Counted from the stretch's first letter, positions 1 to 8,067 are shown. The stretch is DNA of 16,570 bases from Treponema sp. UBA4307 (GCA_002394685.1 DGUP01000065.1:1-16570); one strand, 5' to 3'. Notes: generated by a model not told the origin, from the sequence alone. Numbers and translations are program-made.

Positions 1-72
1 CGAGCCTCCGGTTTTTCGAAAACTTTTTTATTCCGGTAGCATATTTAATTTCTTACGAAATAGGCCGAATGC

Positions 73-148
73 GGTGAGCCCGACTGGAGCGGTGGCCGGA
101 GGCCAGTGCGGAGCACCGAGGGTGACCGAGCCGCGGAACGGAGGTAAT
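73..148 (+). repeat. GC-rich dispersed repeat, copy 1
   Basis: A sharply GC-rich 76-bp element in AT-rich surroundings. It matches the reverse complement of 8201-8276 at 74 of 76 positions, differing at 87 and 127, and similarity stops abruptly at both ends, so the boundaries are those of a discrete element. On this strand it contains two adjacent short hairpins, TGGCC-GGA-GGCCA at 93-105 and GTGC-GGA-GCAC at 106-116. An alternative hairpin, CACC-GAG-GGTG, lies at 114-124. Further GGA triplets occur at 86-88, 135-137 and 140-142. It encodes no convincing protein. It is most likely a member of a REP-like dispersed family; its function is unknown. Confidence 0.9.
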
Positions 149-171
149 AGGATGTGGTTCATGGTATGGAG

Positions 172-201
172 AAAAAAAGCCCCTGCATGGGATGCAGAGG
201 C
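172..201 (-). terminator. Intrinsic terminator of the GH9 gene
   Basis: Read leftward, a 10-bp stem GCCTCTGCAT / ATGCAGGGGC (one T-G wobble) with loop CCC is followed at once by seven T residues. It begins 23 nt past the GH9 stop codon, which fits a Rho-independent terminator ending that transcript. Confidence 0.9.
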
Positions 202-223
202 GAAACATGATTAATAAAAAAAA

Positions 224-2419
224 TTATTTATAGAGCAGGTTCAGGGCGAGGAAAAGAGGAGAATTCCAGTAAATGGTTACTTCGTTGGTTGAGAAGCTCT
301 GGTAATTGTCCACGTAACACTGGAGCGGGGGTTTGTCGGATACCAGATTTACAGCGAACTCGTCTTCCAGTTCCTGATCCGGGCCGCCCACCAGCATTCC
401 CGGCTGAGGCTGATTTTTTGCGATTGACGGGCGGTGGTGAGGGTGCTGCGGAGGGTTGCTTCCGTAACCTGTTACGTAGCAGCGGCTCATTGGGTTTGCT
501 CCTAAAACGTAGTCTACCTGATTTTTTGCCAGTTCCAGGTAAGCGGGATTTTTTTCAATCTGGGCGGCAAGATAGAGAAGGATTGTGATGTTCATTGCTT
601 CCATGTTGCTGCCCCAGCCTACTTTTGCCTGTGCCTGACGGAAGCCGGATTTTTTTGCGTTGGCCTGATATTTTTTTGCGGCGTCAATTACTGCTTTTTT
701 TACCTGAGCGACCAGTTCTTCCGGGAAGTATTCTGGATTCATTATGATGAAAAAGTCTCCGTAACCTTCCATCTGTTCCCAGCCGAACTGTTCCTGCCAG
801 GCGTGTTCCGGATCTGAAGGGGCCTGCTGGCGAAGAGTCCAGGCGGCTTTTCCGTATTCTTTATTTTTACAGCTTACGGCAAGGGCGGCGGCGGCAAAGT
901 ATTCTTCGTCAATTGATGAGTTGTCAGTATATTCTCCGGTATCAATTGAAGCGGCATTTTTGAACTTTTTGAAAGGGATTCCTCCATTCTGCATTGAGTT
1001 CCAGGCTTTTACGGCTGCATCCAGCATAACCTCTTTTATATCGTAGTCATCACTTTCGTAAAAGAGGGATGCAAAGGCAAGGGCTCCTGCAAAATCAGCG
1101 GTGGCAGTACGGGTTGTTTCTGAGAGGTAAAGATTTTTCTGTTCTTCTTCCGGCATCTGAAATGGAGGGAATTTAGAACAGGTTACTTTGTGAATTACGG
1201 TGCCGTCTTCTTTCTGCATTTTAAGCATCCATTCAAGTTCGTACATTACTTCATCAAGAAGTTTCATTACTGATCCGGAATTTTCATAACCGCTGCTGCT
1301 CAAAAGAAGATCTACTACGGCTTTTGCTGCAGGGACTACATAACGGCCATAATCTCCAGCATCATGCCAGCCTCCAAGTGTGTCTTTTTCATATGTGCGG
1401 GACATATTTGTAGATGGCTGGGTATGGCAGGCAGGATGTCCGAACACATCATCTTTTACTTCTGTACCACAGCGGGCCAGATAATAGTAACGAAGAAGAT
1501 CTGCCATAAGGTCTTTATAAGGTGAAGGAGTTATTTTAAATGGAAATGATTCTGAATCCCCTACTCTTACAGTATAAGTGCCAGGTTCGTTGAACTGTGA
1601 GAAATCAGCAGGGGCAACATATTCCCATGCCATTTCATCACGAACTGCTTTTCCCAGTTTGCCTTCATATACAACATTTTTATTTTGATCAAGCAGCTGA
1701 AATTTAAGTCCGTTTTTCTGAACCTTTACGTAGGCAATTTTTTTCTCATCAGGAGCAAATCCCACCTGATTTACACGGACAACATCTGCACCACCATTTC
1801 CTTTTTCTGCTTCTGCAATTGTATTGTTTAAAACCAGGGAAACGTCTTTTATGATTACGGTACACTTGCCGTCATTCTGATCATATTCAGGAATTTTGCC
1901 CAGATTGAATGCAACTCTTGGAGCAACATCTGAATCTTCAGTCATTGTAAAATTAATTTCATAGCGCTTTTCTTCCGGAGTGAACTGAACTACATCTATA
2001 GCGTAGGCGTGGTAATCTCCTCCGTTCAGCTGAATGCGGGCTTCGCAGCCTTTTGGTGCTGAAGAACTGGCTGTAAATGCAAAGGTGTACTGGCCGTCAT
2101 GATAAAGCCTGATTCCATCATAAAAAAACTGAACGCCGTACTCTGCACCACCGGTTCTTTTTATTTCAATTTTTGCCTGATTGCCGGAATAATTAACTTC
2201 ACAACTTCCTCCCTGCTGAAAATAGGTTCCCCAGTGAGTGTCCCCCATGGAAAAATCACCATTTTCAAACTGATTGACTCCGGTCATAAGATAAATTTTC
2301 GGGCCGGTATCTTTTCTGTCAAAAGGTTTAAAATTTGAACATGACAGAAAGGATAAAGAAAGGACTGTTAAAAGGGCGGTTACTGCAGTTACTTTGCCGC
2401 CTGCTGAAAACTTTTTCAT
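224..2419 (-). CDS. GH9 endoglucanase lipoprotein with N-terminal CBM4/9-like and Ig-like domains
   Basis: Secreted beta-1,4-glucanase of 731 residues. The N-terminus is a lipoprotein signal ending in the lipobox LSFLSC with Cys27, so the enzyme should be membrane-anchored outside the cytoplasm. Residues about 47-198 look like a CBM4/9-type beta-sandwich (FENGDFSMGDTHWGTYF). Residues about 213-300 form the Ig-like module that precedes many GH9 domains (VRVNQVGFAPDEKKIAYV). Residues about 303-731 are the GH9 (alpha/alpha)6 barrel. The family signatures are present: GGWHDAGDYGRY with Asp353 and the presumed catalytic base Asp356, HPHHRPS with His661, His662 and Arg663, and NEVTIYWNSP with the presumed acid Glu713. 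The ATG is preceded by AGGAG ten bases upstream. The gene has its own promoter and lies beyond the fhs terminator, so it is probably transcribed alone. Endoglucanase against processive action, and cellulose against mixed-linkage glucan, cannot be separated from sequence. Confidence 0.95.
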   Translation of the reverse strand: MKKFSAGGKVTAVTALLTVLSLSFLSCSNFKPFDRKDTGPKIYLMTGVNQFENGDFSMGDTHWGTYFQQGGSCEVNYSGNQAKIEIKRTGGAEYGVQFFYDGIRLYHDGQYTFAFTASSSAPKGCEARIQLNGGDYHAYAIDVVQFTPEEKRYEINFTMTEDSDVAPRVAFNLGKIPEYDQNDGKCTVIIKDVSLVLNNTIAEAEKGNGGADVVRVNQVGFAPDEKKIAYVKVQKNGLKFQLLDQNKNVVYEGKLGKAVRDEMAWEYVAPADFSQFNEPGTYTVRVGDSESFPFKITPSPYKDLMADLLRYYYLARCGTEVKDDVFGHPACHTQPSTNMSRTYEKDTLGGWHDAGDYGRYVVPAAKAVVDLLLSSSGYENSGSVMKLLDEVMYELEWMLKMQKEDGTVIHKVTCSKFPPFQMPEEEQKNLYLSETTRTATADFAGALAFASLFYESDDYDIKEVMLDAAVKAWNSMQNGGIPFKKFKNAASIDTGEYTDNSSIDEEYFAAAALAVSCKNKEYGKAAWTLRQQAPSDPEHAWQEQFGWEQMEGYGDFFIIMNPEYFPEELVAQVKKAVIDAAKKYQANAKKSGFRQAQAKVGWGSNMEAMNITILLYLAAQIEKNPAYLELAKNQVDYVLGANPMSRCYVTGYGSNPPQHPHHRPSIAKNQPQPGMLVGGPDQELEDEFAVNLVSDKPPLQCYVDNYQSFSTNEVTIYWNSPLFLALNLLYK

Positions 2420-2445
2420 AATAATTGTTCTCCTGTAATATGGAT

Positions 2446-2474
2446 ATTCTACAACCGGGAAGGGGAAATGTAAA
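2446..2474 (-). promoter_or_regulatory. Promoter of the GH9 gene
   Basis: Leftward -35 TTTACA (2469-2474) and -10 TAGAAT (2446-2451) are separated by exactly 17 bp. They would give a leader of about 20 nt ahead of the GH9 start codon. The DNA upstream (2480-2580) is strongly T-rich on the transcribed sense, which could act as an UP-like element. Confidence 0.65.
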
Positions 2475-2580
2475 ATCAGAAAAAACTCCGTGTAAAAAAA
2501 ACGTCAGAAATATCAAATATCGGCACAAGAGGCACAAAAAGCGCAAGAAGCAAAAAGGGACAAAAACAGTAAAAACAACA

Positions 2581-2631
2581 AAAAAAATCCGCAGCCTGAG
2601 CCTTCGGATTAAAGGACAGAAACTGCGGATT
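2581..2631 (-). terminator. Intrinsic terminator of fhs
   Basis: Read leftward, a 9-bp outer stem AATCCGCAG / CTGCGGATT closes a second small stem (CCTT / AAGG with CTG / CAG nearby) and is followed by a T tract. It begins 25 nt after the fhs stop codon and separates fhs from the GH9 promoter. Confidence 0.8.
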
Positions 2632-2656
2632 ATTATATTCGGAAATCAAAATATGA

Positions 2657-4339
2657 TTAGAAGAGTCCGGAAATTTTTCCTTCATCATCAACATCAATAT
2701 TCAGGGCACTAGGAGCTTTTGGAAGTCCAGGCATATCCACAATGTCACCTGCAAAGGCAACAACAAAACCTGCTCCTGAATAAAGCTGAACGTCACGAAC
2801 AGGGAAGGCATAATCTCTAGGATCTCCTAAGAGTGACTTGTCATGGCTGATTGAGTTCTGAGTTTTTGCCATGCATACAGGAAGTTTTCCATAACCTTCA
2901 TCCTGATACTGCTTAAGTTTTTTCAGGGCTTTGCTTTCAAATTCTACAGATGAAGCGTGATAAATTTCCTTTGCAAGGATTTCAATTTTTTCCTTAAGGG
3001 AAGCTTCAAGAGGATATATGTTTTTAAAATCAGACTTTTCTTCTGCAACAGCGGCAACTCTCTGAGCAAGAGCTTTTGTTCCTTCACCGCCCTTTTCCCA
3101 GCCTTCACAAAGAATTGCTTCAGAGCCGGCTTCTGATGTAAGTTTTTCCAGCAACTGAATTTCTCCTTCAGTATCTGAAACAAATTTGTTAACGGCAACC
3201 AGAACAGGAAGTCCAAATTTTTTTACGTTTTCAATGTGAGCACGAAGATTTGCAAATCCTTTTTTAAGGGCCTGAAGATTTTCACTACCCAGCTCATTTT
3301 TTGCCAGCCCCCCATGCATTTTAAGGGCACGAATTGTTGCAACAATTACAACTGCGTTTGGAGCAAGACCATTCATGCGGCATTTTATATCCAGGAATTT
3401 TTCTGCACCTAAATCTGCAGCAAAGCCGGCTTCTGTAACTACATAGTCACCGGTGGCAAGAGCACATAAAGTTGCATTGATTGAATTACAGCCGTGGGCA
3501 ATATTTGCAAAAGGACCACCGTGTACAAAAGCAGGATTCTTTTCCAGTGTCTGTACCAGATTTGGACGGATGGCATCTTTAAGAAGTGCGGCAATGGCAC
3601 CAGTACAATTCAGCTGTCCAAACTTAACATCCTGTTTTGCATAATTCTGACCGATTGTAATATTTGAAATTCTTTCTTTAAGTTCAGAGATATTTTTTGA
3701 AAGGCAGACGATTGCCATAATTTCAGAGGCAACGGAAATCTGGAAGTGACTTTCTCTTGGAACACCGTCAATTCTTCCGCCCAGACCGATGATTACATTT
3801 CTTAGGGCACGGTCATTTAAATCCACACAACGCTTCCAGGAAACAGTTCTTGGATCTATATTCAGTTCATTTCCCTGCTGAAGATGATTATCAATTAATG
3901 CTGCCATTAAATTGTTGGCAGCGGTAATTGCATGGATGTCTCCTGTAAAGTGGAGATTAATATCTTCCATTGGAACAACCTGAGCGTAACCTCCACCACA
4001 GGCACCGCCCTTAATTCCAAAGCAAGGTCCCAGAGAAGGTTCACGGAGGGCAATCACTGTTTTTTTGCCCAGTTTATTCAAGCCGTCACCTAAAGCAATT
4101 GTTACAGTTGATTTTCCTTCACCAGCGGCAGTCGGAGTCATTGCTGTAACAAGAATAAGCTTACCCCTTTTAGCAGGATCAGCCGCAATTTTTTGAAGAC
4201 GGTTAAGTTCCTTAAAAGTAAGCTTGGCTTTGCTGGAACCATACAAATCAAGTGATTCTGGGGCCAGACCGATTTTTGCAGCAACCTTTGTAATGTCTTC
4301 CATCTGGTTCTTCTGCGCAATTTCAATATCAGAAAGCAT
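2657..4339 (-). CDS. fhs: Formate--tetrahydrofolate ligase
   Basis: Cytoplasmic enzyme of 560 residues, the usual family length, joining formate to tetrahydrofolate with ATP to give 10-formyl-THF (EC 6.3.4.3). The family P-loop region TPTAAGEGKST lies at 68-78 and the conserved EPSLGPCFGIKGG block begins at residue 100, both typical of FTHFS. The ATG at 4339 is chosen because GGAGG sits five bases ahead of it. An in-frame TTG twelve bases further upstream overlaps that ribosome binding site and is unlikely to be used. The gene follows the pseudouridine synthase gene by 51 bp with no terminator between them, so they are probably cotranscribed. It supplies one-carbon units for purines and formyl-Met, and in acetogenic treponemes it also serves the methyl branch of the Wood-Ljungdahl pathway. 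No other gene of that pathway is in view. Confidence 0.97.
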   Translation of the reverse strand: MLSDIEIAQKNQMEDITKVAAKIGLAPESLDLYGSSKAKLTFKELNRLQKIAADPAKRGKLILVTAMTPTAAGEGKSTVTIALGDGLNKLGKKTVIALREPSLGPCFGIKGGACGGGYAQVVPMEDINLHFTGDIHAITAANNLMAALIDNHLQQGNELNIDPRTVSWKRCVDLNDRALRNVIIGLGGRIDGVPRESHFQISVASEIMAIVCLSKNISELKERISNITIGQNYAKQDVKFGQLNCTGAIAALLKDAIRPNLVQTLEKNPAFVHGGPFANIAHGCNSINATLCALATGDYVVTEAGFAADLGAEKFLDIKCRMNGLAPNAVVIVATIRALKMHGGLAKNELGSENLQALKKGFANLRAHIENVKKFGLPVLVAVNKFVSDTEGEIQLLEKLTSEAGSEAILCEGWEKGGEGTKALAQRVAAVAEEKSDFKNIYPLEASLKEKIEILAKEIYHASSVEFESKALKKLKQYQDEGYGKLPVCMAKTQNSISHDKSLLGDPRDYAFPVRDVQLYSGAGFVVAFAGDIVDMPGLPKAPSALNIDVDDEGKISGLF

Positions 4340-4390
4340 ATAATCCTCCAATCCTCTAAACAGGAATGCTTTTTAATAAAAAATTATTTT

Positions 4391-5185
4391 TTACTCCTGA
4401 ACGTCTTCCTGAACATCCAGCAGTTTAATTTCTTCATCAGTCAGTTCCTTGTACTCACCGGGAGCCAGACTTTCATCAAGTTTAAGCTTATTGATGCTTA
4501 CTCTTTTTAAATAAGTAACAGTGTTTCCTAAAGCAGCAAAAAGTCTTTTCACTTCATGAAACTTACCTTCATAAACAGTGAGGTAGGCCTCGTTACAGCT
4601 GCCGTCTTCTGAAACTGTACCCCAGCTGCATTCAGCAGGAAGACAGTCTGCGGCTTCTGCTTTATCTTCTGCAGGAATATGCATTCCTTTAGCAAGTTCC
4701 GAAACGTAGTAAGAGCGTTCTTTTTCAGAAACCCTTTCTGCCAGGCGAACAAAATATGTTTTTGGAATATTCCACTTTGGAGATGTAAGGCGGTGATTCA
4801 GGTCACCGTCACTGGTAAAAATCAAAAGACCTTCAGTATCCAGATCCAGACGTCCGATTGTATTTACATCTCCGCCCAGATATTTTTTCTGGCATTCCTC
4901 CCCCAGCAGATCGTAAACAGTAGGATGCATGCCGCCCCTGGTAGAACAAACATAACCGGCAGCTTTATTCATCATGATATAGATATTTTCTTTTATTGAA
5001 AGGGGAACCGAATTTACAGCAATCTGATCTTCATTAACATTTATGTGGGCGTCAAAATCCGTGACAATCTGACCATTTACAGAAACCACTTTTGAGCGGA
5101 TTAAATGGCGCACATCTTTTCTAGAACCGAATCCTGAGTTTGCAAGAATTTTATCCAGTCTTTCTAATGTTTTAACTTGTTTCAC
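4391..5185 (-). CDS. rsuA: RsuA-family 16S rRNA pseudouridine synthase
   Basis: Predicted RNA-modifying enzyme of 264 residues that isomerises uridine to pseudouridine, probably U516 of 16S rRNA. An S4 RNA-binding domain covers about residues 7-50 (ERLDKILANSGFGSRKDV). The catalytic domain carries GRLDLDTEGL, with presumed catalytic Asp114, then the RsuA-like strings HRLTSPKW and YEGKFHEVKRLFAALGN. The last pattern favours RsuA over RluB/E/F, although exact site specificity needs a phylogeny. The start is GTG at 5185. It has no Shine-Dalgarno sequence, and a perfect TATAAT ends only six bases upstream, so the message may be leaderless. A later start would cut into the S4 domain. The tail is acidic (DEEIKLLDVQEDVQE). 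Confidence 0.9.
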   Translation of the reverse strand: MKQVKTLERLDKILANSGFGSRKDVRHLIRSKVVSVNGQIVTDFDAHINVNEDQIAVNSVPLSIKENIYIMMNKAAGYVCSTRGGMHPTVYDLLGEECQKKYLGGDVNTIGRLDLDTEGLLIFTSDGDLNHRLTSPKWNIPKTYFVRLAERVSEKERSYYVSELAKGMHIPAEDKAEAADCLPAECSWGTVSEDGSCNEAYLTVYEGKFHEVKRLFAALGNTVTYLKRVSINKLKLDESLAPGEYKELTDEEIKLLDVQEDVQE

Positions 5186-5191
5186 GGGGTG

Positions 5192-5197
5192 ATTATA
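5192..5197 (-). promoter_or_regulatory. Candidate -10 element directly before the rsuA start
   Basis: A perfect leftward TATAAT lies six bases upstream of the GTG start. A transcript from it would begin at or within the start codon. No good -35 hexamer is seen 16-18 bp upstream, so the assignment is tentative. Confidence 0.4.
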
Positions 5198-5239
5198 CCT
5201 TAGATTATTTATTGATAGAAGATACTTTTTATGAAAAAA

Positions 5240-6196
5240 TTAATCAAACATTTTTTTCATTCCAAGGATTTCTTCTTTCCAAAGATCAACTAATTCCGGA
5301 GGTTCCAGAGGCCGGGCTTTTTTACCAAAGGAAAGGATTTTTCCCACAAGTTCAGTAAAGTTGGCGGCGGGAAATTCCAGAGTAAGGCATTCCTGCCCCG
5401 GAAGATTTTCTGAGATTTCCATTACCTGCTTTTCATGCCAGGTCTGAGTTTTTACGATACGGGCTGCCTCTCCGGTAAATTCAACTTTTACTATTTGAGA
5501 GGATTTTCCGTGGAAGATTCCAAAACCGCTGTTAAGAAAATCCCTCAATTCCTTTTCATATTCAGATCCATGCTGTGAAAACTTTTCCTTACTGAGGGAA
5601 AGGCTGGTGATTCTGGAAACATTAAAAGTTCTAACAGCTTCATTTTTTCTGTCAAAAGCAACAATGTACCAGGCACCGCTGTAATTAATGAGCTGTTCTG
5701 TTTCTACCAGTCTGCGGGAACGGTCGCCTTTTACATTTTCATATTCTACATCAAGGCAAATTCTGTCCCTGACGCTGGAGCAGATACATTCAAAATATTC
5801 AGGCCGGATATTTTCCACAGTAGGCAGCTGGTAAGTAATTTTAGAACTTACATCCAGATAATCCCGGGGAACTTCATTCATAATCTGGTCAAGAACACTG
5901 TCTTCAAACAGAGGAAAATACTGCTTATTTTTTACAAAAGATTGAATCGAAAGATAGCTGAGTATAAGGCCCTGATTTGCAAATTTTAAATCAGTGAACT
6001 CTTCTTCATAGCGGTAAAGGCGAAGGGCTTTATCATAGATTACGGGCGCATTGAATCTGTTACGAAGATATTCAATATCCCGCTTGATTTGTCTTGTAGA
6101 AACTTCAAAATGTTCTGCAGCTTCAAGGGCTGTAACTCCTCTTGAAGGCGGCTGCATTTTTTTATCCAGAAAAAGAATTCTTTCGGTCTGGCTCAT
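5240..6196 (-). CDS. WYL-domain transcriptional regulator (YafY-like)
   Basis: Predicted DNA-binding regulator of 318 residues. Residues 1-65 form a DeoR/HTH_11-type winged helix (TALEAAEHFEVSTRQIKRD). Residues about 145-200 form a WYL ligand-sensing domain whose signature is the variant AWYIVAFD at 175-182, so the motif reads W-Y-I. A WCX-like C-terminal extension follows, about residues 235-315. WYL proteins typically sense nucleic acids, nucleotides or other small ligands; the ligand here is unknown. The start codon overlaps the stop of the upstream esterase gene by four bases (ATGA), with AGGA nine bases before it, indicating translational coupling. The shared message suggests that the regulator controls, or responds to the same cue as, the esterase gene. 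Confidence 0.88.
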   Translation of the reverse strand: MSQTERILFLDKKMQPPSRGVTALEAAEHFEVSTRQIKRDIEYLRNRFNAPVIYDKALRLYRYEEEFTDLKFANQGLILSYLSIQSFVKNKQYFPLFEDSVLDQIMNEVPRDYLDVSSKITYQLPTVENIRPEYFECICSSVRDRICLDVEYENVKGDRSRRLVETEQLINYSGAWYIVAFDRKNEAVRTFNVSRITSLSLSKEKFSQHGSEYEKELRDFLNSGFGIFHGKSSQIVKVEFTGEAARIVKTQTWHEKQVMEISENLPGQECLTLEFPAANFTELVGKILSFGKKARPLEPPELVDLWKEEILGMKKMFD

Positions 6197-7353
6197 TTCA
6201 TTAATTCCTGAATTTTTTTAGTTAAAAGCTGGCAGGCTCTTTTGTGAGTGCCAGGACCAGGATGACTGCGGGAACCTTTTTCTTCCTCAGTTTCTTCTGA
6301 CATTGAAGGAAGCAGCAGAAAAGAAATTTTTCCATCATCATTCTTCCGGGCATATTCTTCAACAAACTGCCGTAAATAATCACCTAACTCGGGACCACAC
6401 ATTCCGTAAGCCCAGACAATTGATGCCTGAGGATTATTCTTTCTCAAGGTGCCAAGGAAGTCCCAGATTTTTTCACGAAGATATTCAGAATCTTTTTGAG
6501 CTGGAATTTTTTTTGGCAGTTTCTCCTGATCAAGATGAAGCTTAAAGCCGTTTTTCTCCGGAGAATTAAAGGCACCCCAGTCATTGGTTCCAAGATTTAC
6601 TACAATGAAATCCGGCTGCCATTTTGAAAAATCATGCTTTTTGCCGGCTCCAAGTTTTTCATTTCTTTCTCCCCAGAGAAGACCTGCTTCAAATTCATAC
6701 TTTGGAGGAAGGGCACAATTTATATCGTTGTCCCAGCCACAGCAGATTCCCCAGCCTGACTGAGAAAGAATTCTGAAATCTGCATTAAGATTTTTTGCAG
6801 TATTAAGGGCATAGGAATCTCTGGTTGCCATCCAGCCGCTAATCCAGTCCTGCTCGTTCACACCACCGGCCAGACCTTCTCCAGTTGTAATGGAATCCCC
6901 CACAAATTCAATTTTTAATTTCTTTTCTTTCTGAGGTAAAAAAATTTCATCGGAAGATTTTTTTTCCGCAAAGGATAAAGGAACTCCAAGGCTGTTAATC
7001 AGAACCATATGCTTTTCATCAGAACTCATAGCCTGAGTTTCTTTTAAAAGGGCAAAGTGATTTATTTTTTCCTGAGACAGGCCCCGGAAAAGACAGTAAT
7101 TATTTTTTCCCGGCAGAAGCATAAAGCGACTGACCTGACATCCATTTATCCATACAGAAAGCCAGGGTTCATAAACAGAATAATCTGCTTCAATCTGGGC
7201 CCATAATTCTCCGCAGCGAGATTCCACAGAAAAACCGCTGGCTGTCCAGAAGAGAACAAGGGCAGAACCATTATCCTGCTGGGTGAAAGGAGAGCGTCCA
7301 TACACATGAAGATTTTTTATCTCATCCAAAGAATAATACTTTATATCTGCCAT
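6193..7353 (-). CDS. CE2-like SGNH/GDSL carbohydrate esterase, cytoplasmic
   Basis: Predicted deacetylase of 386 residues acting on acetylated sugars. Residues about 15-135 form an N-terminal beta-sandwich like that of family CE2 acetyl esterases. Residues about 146-386 form an SGNH hydrolase domain: IEFVGDSITTGEG with nucleophile Ser154, the block III motif NLGTND with Asn257, and HPGPGTH with probable catalytic His364. There is no signal peptide, so it should act inside the cell, whereas characterised CE2 enzymes are commonly secreted. A role in removing acetyl groups from imported xylo- or gluco-oligosaccharides is an inference. The ATG has only a weak GGGG ribosome binding site ten bases upstream. 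The gene is translationally coupled to the WYL regulator gene. Confidence 0.85.
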   Translation of the reverse strand: MADIKYYSLDEIKNLHVYGRSPFTQQDNGSALVLFWTASGFSVESRCGELWAQIEADYSVYEPWLSVWINGCQVSRFMLLPGKNNYCLFRGLSQEKINHFALLKETQAMSSDEKHMVLINSLGVPLSFAEKKSSDEIFLPQKEKKLKIEFVGDSITTGEGLAGGVNEQDWISGWMATRDSYALNTAKNLNADFRILSQSGWGICCGWDNDINCALPPKYEFEAGLLWGERNEKLGAGKKHDFSKWQPDFIVVNLGTNDWGAFNSPEKNGFKLHLDQEKLPKKIPAQKDSEYLREKIWDFLGTLRKNNPQASIVWAYGMCGPELGDYLRQFVEEYARKNDDGKISFLLLPSMSEETEEEKGSRSHPGPGTHKRACQLLTKKIQELMK

Positions 7354-7375
7354 AACTTTTTTACCCCGTTGTGGA

Positions 7376-7381
7376 ATTATA
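7376..7381 (-). promoter_or_regulatory. Candidate -10 element for the esterase-WYL pair
   Basis: A leftward TATAAT starts two bases after the stop codon of the preceding gene and 22 bases before the esterase ATG. No strong -35 is visible, so an internal promoter is possible but not secure. Confidence 0.45.
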
Positions 7382-7383
7382 CT

Positions 7384-8067
7384 TTATTTTTTTGTCTTTG
7401 AAGATCTAGCAGTTGCTTTTGCCCCGCTGCTTTTTCCAGAAGCTGAGGCAGAACTTTTACCTGCAGTCTTTTTTACAGTAGTGCTTTTTGCAGAAGATTT
7501 TTTTGCAGGAGCCTTAGAAGCAGTTTTAGTAGAAGTTTTTACTGCTGTCTTTTTAGCCTCAGCCTTGCCTTCATCCGCAGAAATAAAAGGTTTCTTAAAA
7601 TCCGGATTAATTTCCTGACACAAATCCTTTTTTCTGTATTTTGAAAGAGTTTTATCGTTTTTTGCAAAAGCAATCATTTTTTTAATGGAAGGTTCCAGCA
7701 GGGAAATTTCTGCCGCAAGATTGTTCTTTAAATTGATTTCATCATCAGGAAGAGCCTGAATCATATTTTCCAGCATAACAAGAGACTGGGAAGCGTAGAA
7801 GGAAAGTTCACCGGCAAAGGCAATTTCACTGTGGATTTTTGCAATGTCAGCCCTGTATTCAAGAAGGGCATCCTTAATGATTTTATCTCTTGAACCTAAT
7901 TCAATAAGTTCGCCTTTATCACTGTTGAGCACCAGGGTTATGTTTGAATCAAGATTTTGAAGGACAAACTTTTCCGAAAAATCTGCACTGCCATTTTTTG
8001 AAAGTTCCTGCAGTTTTTTCTGTGTAACGCCCTGCAATTCTTCAAGTTCTTCCCTATTAACAATCAT
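7384..8067 (-). CDS. Hypothetical protein with histone-H1-like Lys/Ala/Ser/Thr tail
   Basis: Protein of 227 residues whose family I do not recognise. Residues 1-165 look largely alpha-helical and soluble, without signal peptide or membrane segment. Residues 166-227 are a low-complexity tail built almost only of Lys, Ala, Ser, Thr and Gly, with 17 Lys in 62 residues and PAKK/VKKT-type units. Such tails occur in histone H1, mycobacterial HupB and AlgP-type proteins and usually contact DNA or RNA. Nucleoid or RNA binding is therefore a fair guess, but no known domain supports it. The ATG at 8067 has AGAGG six bases upstream. An in-frame TTG at 8085 lies before that site and is rejected. A good promoter precedes the gene. 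The following esterase gene starts 30 bases after its stop codon, so read-through into it is likely. Confidence 0.85.
   Translation of the reverse strand: MIVNREELEELQGVTQKKLQELSKNGSADFSEKFVLQNLDSNITLVLNSDKGELIELGSRDKIIKDALLEYRADIAKIHSEIAFAGELSFYASQSLVMLENMIQALPDDEINLKNNLAAEISLLEPSIKKMIAFAKNDKTLSKYRKKDLCQEINPDFKKPFISADEGKAEAKKTAVKTSTKTASKAPAKKSSAKSTTVKKTAGKSSASASGKSSGAKATARSSKTKK

Noticed and set aside
1..60. AT-rich hairpin GTTTT-TCG-AAAAC with T run near the left edge as a terminator
   Set aside because: The stem is weak and AT-only, and the gene it would serve is outside the window; nothing else is supportable in this stretch.
2425..2712. Rightward open frame of 95 codons between the GH9 and fhs genes
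   Set aside because: Lysine-rich translation of an A-rich intergenic stretch that contains the GH9 promoter and the fhs terminator; no start signal.
4340..4351. Upstream TTG start giving fhs four more residues
   Set aside because: The TTG overlaps the GGAGG that serves the ATG at 4339.
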